A stretch of 64,000 nucleotides of DNA, from the NCBI GenBank assembly GCA_029783825.1, contig JAREIK010001723.1, forward strand, positions 731,977 to 795,976, read 5' to 3'. The first letter of the stretch is position 1, and each line of letters starts with the position of its first letter. This DNA comes from Sapria himalayana (taxonomy: Eukaryota; Streptophyta; Magnoliopsida; Malpighiales; Rafflesiaceae). Below are positions 63,901-64,000 of this stretch, piece after piece. A program made the translations under genes and the position numbers. The notes under the pieces were generated by a model that worked only from the letters and a program-made list of their open reading frames with translations, did no database searches and had not been told where the DNA came from.

Positions 63901-64000
63901 TCCTGCCCCAGTTGGATATCCACATCGGCCATTGTTTCCAGTGCAAAATGCAAGTCCTACACTGCCTTCAACTGCATCACCTACTGTTTTACCTTCACAA
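20736..64000 (+). CDS. SUF4: SUF4-like C2H2 zinc-finger protein (ZNF207/BuGZ family), 3' part outside window
   Basis: Coding exons join 20736-20929, 41428-41525, 58995-59115 and 63808-64000 in one uninterrupted frame of 202 codons. Residues 1-65 hold a basic start (MGKKKKR) and two close C2H2 fingers: C14/C17/H30/H35 and C38/C41/H54/H59. Then comes the family signature VPNAKP...[11 protein letters not shown], an acidic EEE stretch, and a Pro-rich region with HRPLFPVQN. In Arabidopsis SUF4 binds the FLC promoter and acts with FRIGIDA to delay flowering; the animal homologue ZNF207/BuGZ binds Bub3 and microtubules. Nuclear location is inferred. The start has A-3/G+4 context and matches the family's N terminus. 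Introns of 20,498, 17,469 and 4,692 bp are very large for this gene. The C-terminal part lies past the right edge. It is the only intact host gene here. Confidence 0.96.
20947..20952 (+). promoter_or_regulatory. AATAAA at the first in-frame stop inside intron 1
   Basis: AATAAA overlaps the TAA that ends the unspliced reading frame and is followed by TGCTGTTTTGTTTTTA, a U/GU-rich stretch. Together with the weak donor it could support intronic polyadenylation and a 71-residue zinc-finger-only product. Not proven by sequence. Confidence 0.35.
21480..22080. other. Intron sequence with a box-B-like word
   Basis: GGGGGATTCAAACCCACATC near 21703 reads on the minus strand as GGGTTTGAATCCC, close to a tRNA/SINE box B (GGTTCRANNCC). 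No convincing box A or SINE tail was found. Around 21950-22070 is a GC-richer patch (GGTCTAATGAGGGATTGGGC). Nothing further recognised. Confidence 0.25.
22795..24235 (+). repeat. ~473-bp tandem duplication, second copy interrupted
   Basis: Copy 1 runs about 22795-23267 and copy 2 about 23268-24235. Shared blocks include GGTATAGATAGAATTTGAAT, CATGCTATCAAGA and TTAGAGCTTCTTGGTAAGG. Copy 2 is split by about 490 bp of AT-rich sequence. Non-coding. Confidence 0.8.
23365..23845. mobile_element. AT-rich insertion inside the second duplicate, MITE-like
   Basis: Starts with clustered ATGATTCATGATTTGATTTA words and ends with ATTTATGATTCGATTTGATT-type words in opposing orientation, typical of the subterminal parts of a small DNA transposon. 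Boundaries are inferred from the break in the duplicate and are approximate. No clear target duplication. Confidence 0.45.
24240..25400. other. AT-rich intron sequence, retroelement-like scraps
   Basis: Contains a short palindrome CCCCTTATATAAGGGG near 24306 and phrases shared with 58680-58750 (CTCATCAMTAATATAAAAA). No supported gene. Confidence 0.3.
25414..25783. mobile_element. hAT-like fragment, non-coding
   Basis: Begins TAGAGGAGTCCATTGGGC, a variant of the TAGAGGTATCAAATGGGC terminus just downstream, and carries the same TGGCATGA and GCCTGAG words. The right end is not clear. Its neighbour at 25794 may have inserted beside or into it. Confidence 0.4.
25910..25970. repeat. GCCGTGCAT/GCCGTGCCAT tandem run
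   Basis: Five to six near-identical 10-bp units (CGTGCCATGC and variants) in the left subterminal region of hAT 2. Overlapping open frames in three phases across it are a composition effect. Confidence 0.7.
26826..28626 (+). pseudogene. Degenerate hAT transposase of element 2
   Basis: Starts in a BED zinc finger (RCKYCKN, then GHLEIH and a late Cys). Continues through the central catalytic region ([14 protein letters not shown] near 27470) to a degraded dimerisation domain ([19 protein letters not shown] near 28235 and [11 protein letters not shown] near 28345) and a Asp-rich tail ending at TGA 28624-28626. Many in-frame stops and several frame changes separate these blocks. It differs from the transposase at 17412 and closely resembles the minus-strand copy at 34966-35990. 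Confidence 0.85.
30323..32590 (+). pseudogene. Degenerate hAT transposase with DUF659
   Basis: ATG at 30323 opens a frame with the BED-like start typical of DUF659 hAT proteins ([13 protein letters not shown], then [15 protein letters not shown]). Further blocks are [13 protein letters not shown] (30632), [20 protein letters not shown] (30730), [11 protein letters not shown] (31260), [20 protein letters not shown] (31370), [20 protein letters not shown] (near 31705-31780) and the C-terminal SSCCER and [20 protein letters not shown] (32360-32470). Numerous stops and frame changes; non-functional. The order of blocks matches full-length plant DUF659 hAT transposases. Confidence 0.88.
32711..33269. 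mobile_element. Solo LTR (559 bp) with perfect 5-bp target duplication
   Basis: Begins TGTTGGG and ends TACAACA, with the inverted TGTTG/CAACA tips of an LTR. It is flanked on both sides by GTTTG (32706-32710 and 33270-33274). Its composition differs from the host hAT (GC-richer, with CGAAGCGGGTCGGATC). The phrase AACGTAGTTCGTTGGTCGC followed by CTACCTCCACCAG resembles the ACGTGGTTCGG...CCTACGTCCACGG motif of many plant Copia LTRs. No internal domain follows, so it is the product of LTR-LTR recombination or a lone LTR. Confidence 0.9.
33480..33802. mobile_element. Non-autonomous hAT-like fragment
   Basis: GCC/CATG-rich (GCCATGCTAGCCTGC, GGCCATGTGTTGGG), ending CTGACACCTTTA, the complement of a TAAAGGTGTCAG terminus. 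It abuts the right end of hAT 3 and has no clear left end. Confidence 0.5.
34339..36000 (-). mobile_element. Inverted, 5'-truncated copy of the hAT 2 family
   Basis: Starts at an intact terminus TAGAGGTGTCAAATGGGC followed by the GCC/CATG subterminal array (to about 34600). Then, on the minus strand, comes the 3' half of the same transposase as hAT 2. The half coding for the N terminus and the other terminus are missing. Confidence 0.75.
34966..35990 (-). pseudogene. C-terminal half of a hAT transposase (hAT 2 family), minus strand
   Basis: The segment [17 protein letters not shown] (35480-35430) matches [17 protein letters not shown] of the element at 25794. Upstream on this strand, 35560-35990 aligns in DNA with 27650-28020 (for example ...AATAAGAGTGACGACCTTATTATT). 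Downstream are LSKMTRD and a tail ending in Asp-Asp-Asp-stop at 34966. Interrupted by stops. Confidence 0.78.
36590..37270. repeat. Dispersed AT-rich repeat B, copy 1
   Basis: Shares ordered blocks with 45060-45660 and 61760-62420: TTAGATTGAATTAATCATT, GTGTGACATGTAAGA, TTGAATGTTATTATAACGAA and GGTCGATAATCCA. Strongly diverged. No coding potential. Confidence 0.5.
37870..38103 (-). other. Retroelement leader-like sequence, minus strand
   Basis: CA/TG-rich segment lying, on the minus strand, directly after the primer-binding site at 38104. It includes ACACACACACACA and GCGCAGGGCATGCC. The 65-codon minus-strand frame is not recognised. Confidence 0.4.
38104..38115 (-). other. tRNA-iMet primer-binding site of an LTR retroelement
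   Basis: GCTCTGATACCA on the + strand is TGGTATCAGAGC on the minus strand, identical over 12 bases to the primer-binding site that most plant Copia elements use to pair with initiator Met tRNA. The LTR side begins TG at 38116 (CA at the minus-strand LTR end). Confidence 0.85.
38116..38670 (-). repeat. LTR remnant next to the primer-binding site
   Basis: On the minus strand it ends in CA just before TGGTATCAGAGC. It shares TGTAGATTTCACTTAAATTCTACATCGTGTCTAA with 40717-40775 (same words, a few changes; only part need be compared). The far end is not clear because of AT-rich decay. Confidence 0.5.
39600..40010 (-). other. CA-rich retroelement leader-like segment
   Basis: Rich in CACCAC, CACACAACA and GCACACC words. 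It lies on the leader side of the PBS-like words at 40011-40046 when read on the minus strand. Three patches elsewhere (58140, 62700, 11481) look alike. Open frames are composition effects. Confidence 0.4.
40011..40046 (-). repeat. Duplicated 19-bp PBS-like motif
   Basis: TTGATTGTGATACCATA occurs at 40011 and again at 40030. On the minus strand each reads TATGGTATCACAATCAA, with the first eight primer-binding bases TGGTATCA retained. LTR-like sequence follows to about 40930. Confidence 0.5.
40047..41298 (-). repeat. LTR-like remnant and possible Copia gag start
   Basis: 40380-40470 and 41050-41140 share TACATGYATTTTAGATGACAAAT-type blocks, and 40717-40790 matches 38470-38540. On the minus strand at 41298 a frame opens with [14 protein letters not shown], reminiscent of Copia gag N termini, but the rest (to 41044) is not recognisable. 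Low confidence. Confidence 0.35.
41428..41525 (+). CDS. SUF4: SUF4-like exon 2: VPNA...[11 protein letters not shown] signature
   Basis: Acceptor GTCCAG, donor GAAG/GTAAGT. Its first base completes Lys65 and its last base starts a Glu codon. It codes for the most conserved non-finger block of the ZNF207/SUF4 family ([19 protein letters not shown]). It sits alone, with 20.5 kb of intron before it and 17.5 kb after. Confidence 0.95.
42325..42780. mobile_element. Non-autonomous hAT element (456 bp) with 7/8 target duplication
   Basis: The ends TATATGTATCAATTGGG and, inverted, TAAAGGTGTCAAATGGG match at 13 of 17. The flanks TTTTGGTG (42317-42324) and TTTTCGTG (42781-42788) agree at 7 of 8. The interior is made of CATGACA, GGCTTG and GCTGTGC words and codes for nothing. 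Fragments of the same family lie at 252-330 and 3465-3545. Confidence 0.85.
42840..43690. other. AT-rich intron sequence, retroelement scraps
   Basis: Phrases such as GAATACTCATMTACAATC at 43685 recur at 34319, showing another dispersed repeat. No gene supported. Confidence 0.3.
44130..44360. repeat. Scrambled local repeat of GATATCATATT
   Basis: GATATCATATT or a one-base variant occurs about seven times in 180 bp, interleaved with three copies of TTACAAGTTTAGCTG / TTATAAGTTTAGCTG and two of TTGTGGTCTAGGTA. The pattern suggests several short overlapping duplications. Confidence 0.7.
45060..45660. repeat. Dispersed AT-rich repeat B, copy 2
   Basis: Shares ordered blocks with 36590-37270 and 61760-62420 (ATAATGAGTRAYARAAC-GAGAA, TTGAAWATTATTATAAC, GTCAATAATCCAATAATCGA). 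Confidence 0.5.
45680..47330 (-). pseudogene. Ty3/gypsy gag-protease relic
   Basis: Read on the minus strand from about 47330. A gag region comes first, with EIDKLKMKL, then a block aligned with the usual gag helices and [11 protein letters not shown] (46670-46617). The linker is short. A retroviral-type protease follows at 46371-46030: the flap and C-terminal part end in [20 protein letters not shown], strongly conserved in plant gypsy elements. The active-site Asp-Thr/Ser-Gly is replaced (VNACVLNLF where V-D-T-G-A-T-H-N-F is usual). After it comes THYLATL-like linker sequence before reverse transcriptase, which is missing. Stops and frame changes throughout. A dead fragment. Confidence 0.78.
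48139..49420. repeat. 640-bp direct duplication
   Basis: Copies at 48139-48778 and 48779-49420 both start AGGAAGAGTAATAT. They share CATAAGCATGAGTAGTTA, AACCATCTTCTCTC-type and TTGAGAGAGGTTATGAACAA blocks, the last directly visible in both copies. Divergence is about a fifth. It lies beside the gypsy relic and may be tandem LTR sequence of it; not shown. Confidence 0.75.
50333..50512. repeat. 30-bp palindromic tandem array, six units
   Basis: Each unit carries TTTTTGGAA-ACAKA-TTCCAAAAA, a palindrome with 9-bp arms, and then ACGCGTG. Units start at 50333, 50363, 50393, 50423, 50453 and 50483, with a partial seventh. ACAGA and ACATA loops vary between units. The long open frames in several phases here follow from a 30-bp period free of stops and are not genes. 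Confidence 0.92.
50529..50768 (+). repeat. G-run array with GGGTTTCGGGAGGGG units
   Basis: About 240 bp made of irregular 20-40-bp units (GGGTTTCGGGAGGGG plus GGAAGG or CGGGAGGGGGAGG). Almost all G on the + strand, which is the non-template strand for the SUF4-like gene. It has dozens of GGG or longer runs, hence strong G-quadruplex potential. Confidence 0.92.
52497..52701. mobile_element. 205-bp MITE with CGATATATC subterminal repeats
   Basis: The left end CAATGATAAAAATTTC pairs with the inverted right end CAATGATTAAAATATC at 14 of 16. The flanks ATAAAAAG (52489-52496) and ATAAAAAA (52702-52709) agree at 7 of 8. Inside, CCGATATATC or CGATATATCC appears at least seven times in both orientations. 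Eight-base duplication and subterminal repeats fit the hAT superfamily. Confidence 0.82.
52780..54725 (+). repeat. Higher-order tandem array, six units of 358 or 258 bp
   Basis: Units begin GAGGCAACTCACATATCAG at 52780, 53138, 53396, 53754, 54011 and 54369 (one has AATTCAC). Lengths are about 358, 258, 358, 257, 358 and 357. Short units lack the last ~100 bp (from AAAATTTGACTTTAGG to ACATCTGTA). Each unit contains CTTTAACA/TGGTATCATGATC, the layout of an LTR end followed by a tRNA-iMet primer-binding site. Copies are nearly identical, so the amplification is recent. Confidence 0.93.
54726..54990 (+). other. Leader-like sequence after the tandem array
   Basis: Continues the CA/TG-rich tail of the last long unit (GCATGCACACATAG, CTTGCCTGCATGTCTC, GCAGGCATGCATAG). 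It looks like unrepeated retroelement leader. The minus-strand 69-codon frame is not recognised. Confidence 0.4.
56390..56560 (-). repeat. LTR-like repeat C, copy 1
   Basis: TTACAAATTGATGTAAAAAATAAATAA followed by AATTTAACT..., AACTCAATATGAA and TTTGATTGGGATA blocks is matched in order by 58568-58720. Likely minus-strand LTR ends. Confidence 0.5.
57180..57640 (-). pseudogene. Unidentified coding relic, minus strand
   Basis: Read on the minus strand, 57600-57310 gives about 95 codons with only two or three stops, rare in sequence this AT-rich. It includes the blocks [33 protein letters not shown] and [16 protein letters not shown] second frame at 57206-56877 continues with [14 protein letters not shown] do not recognise the family; a retroelement or transposon protein is most likely. 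Confidence 0.35.
58140..58545 (-). other. CA/TG-rich retroelement leader-like segment
   Basis: Dense in CACCAC, GTGCA and TTGCAC words, giving overlapping open frames in five phases, which marks composition rather than a gene. On the minus strand it follows the LTR-like repeat at 58560. Confidence 0.4.
58560..58770 (-). repeat. LTR-like repeat C, copy 2
   Basis: Matches 56390-56560 block by block (TTACAAATTGATGTGAAAAATAAATAA and following). A degenerate TCATATTA occupies the place where GATACCA would be expected. Confidence 0.45.
58995..59115 (+). CDS. SUF4: SUF4-like exon 3: acidic start and SSAPL...GYPPQ block
   Basis: Acceptor GCTGTCAG, donor CGAT/GTATGT. Starting from the split Glu codon it reads [19 protein letters not shown] and [10 protein letters not shown], aligning with the KVAKVEIPSAPL...VVP...YPPQ part of Arabidopsis SUF4. 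Phase 1 in, phase 2 out. Confidence 0.93.
59603..59632. repeat. (TA)n microsatellite
   Basis: About 14 uninterrupted TA units. Confidence 0.95.
60917..60994. repeat. Compound (CA)n-(CATA)n-(TA)n microsatellite
   Basis: CA repeats, then CATA repeats, CA again and a TA run of about 14 units. Confidence 0.95.
61211..61435. mobile_element. Small hAT-like fragment
   Basis: Starts TAGATGTGCAAGCATGAC and ends GTCGATACATTTA, loosely inverted, with GCATGCATTG and CAGGTCCAAGCATG words like other hAT-related pieces here. Flanks TAATTTTA and TGTACACC do not match. Confidence 0.4.
61760..62420. repeat. Dispersed AT-rich repeat B, copy 3
   Basis: Shares ATAATGAGTGACAGAACCGAGAA, TTAAATTGCTTGGAAATATAA-like and TTGATAATTTAGGAG blocks with the copies at 36590 and 45060. 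Non-coding. Confidence 0.5.
62700..63250 (-). other. CA-rich leader-like segment and LTR-like scrap
   Basis: 62740-63060 is rich in CACCACTACC and GCCACC words, and the open frames on both strands are composition effects. 63065-63250 resembles the LTR-like repeats at 56390 and 58560 (TTTGATATTATGTTAACAATTAATG, then CTTATTTAATGATCAAAAG). Confidence 0.35.
63808..64000 (+). CDS. SUF4: SUF4-like exon 4: Pro-rich region, runs off the window
   Basis: Acceptor CTGATGCAG. The first base completes an Ile codon and the frame then reads [18 protein letters not shown] and HRPLFPVQN, matching the Pro-rich middle of SUF4 proteins. Open to the last base, which ends a codon. Confidence 0.94.

Overview
This is plant nuclear DNA. 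It is AT-rich, with plant-type GT-AG introns, several hAT transposon families, Ty3/gypsy and Copia-like retroelement debris, and one host gene. That gene is an orthologue of SUPPRESSOR OF FRIGIDA 4 (SUF4), the plant counterpart of animal ZNF207/BuGZ. Its introns of 20.5, 17.5 and 4.7 kb suggest a flowering plant with a large, transposon-rich genome. The species cannot be named from the sequence.

Layout. Positions 1-14.6 kb: no host gene, only diverged copies of AT-rich LTR-like repeats, hAT ends and small tandem repeats. 14605-20326: a 5.7-kb hAT transposon with matching terminal inverted repeats, clustered CGAG/CTCG subterminal motifs, a telo-box leader exon, a 1.5-kb leader intron and a transposase gene with four nonsense codons. 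20327-20735: promoter and 5' leader of the host gene. 20736-64000: the SUF4-like gene on the + strand, seen as four coding exons (20736-20929, 41428-41525, 58995-59115, 63808 to the window end). The reading frame is continuous across all three junctions (202 codons) and the gene runs off the right edge.

The introns are a transposon graveyard. Intron 1 holds a hAT with a decayed 8-bp target duplication (25794-29285), a DUF659-type hAT (29518-33459) with a solo LTR nested in it (32711-33269, perfect 5-bp duplication GTTTG), an inverted truncated hAT copy (34339-36000), and a minus-strand LTR/primer-binding-site junction at 38104. Intron 2 holds two small hAT-type elements with 7/8 target duplications (42325-42780, 52497-52701), an 872-bp one with a perfect 8-bp duplication (50131-51002), a dead Ty3/gypsy gag-protease on the minus strand, a 640-bp direct duplication, and a higher-order tandem array (52780-54725) whose unit looks like an LTR end, primer-binding site and leader. 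Intron 3 is shorter and mostly simple repeats and retroelement fragments.

Only the SUF4-like gene looks functional. The transposase and gag/pol relics are broken. The most interesting points are the extreme intron load, a possible short zinc-finger-only isoform from an AATAAA overlapping an in-frame stop just inside intron 1, the structured 872-bp hAT element, and the tandemly amplified LTR-PBS-leader unit.
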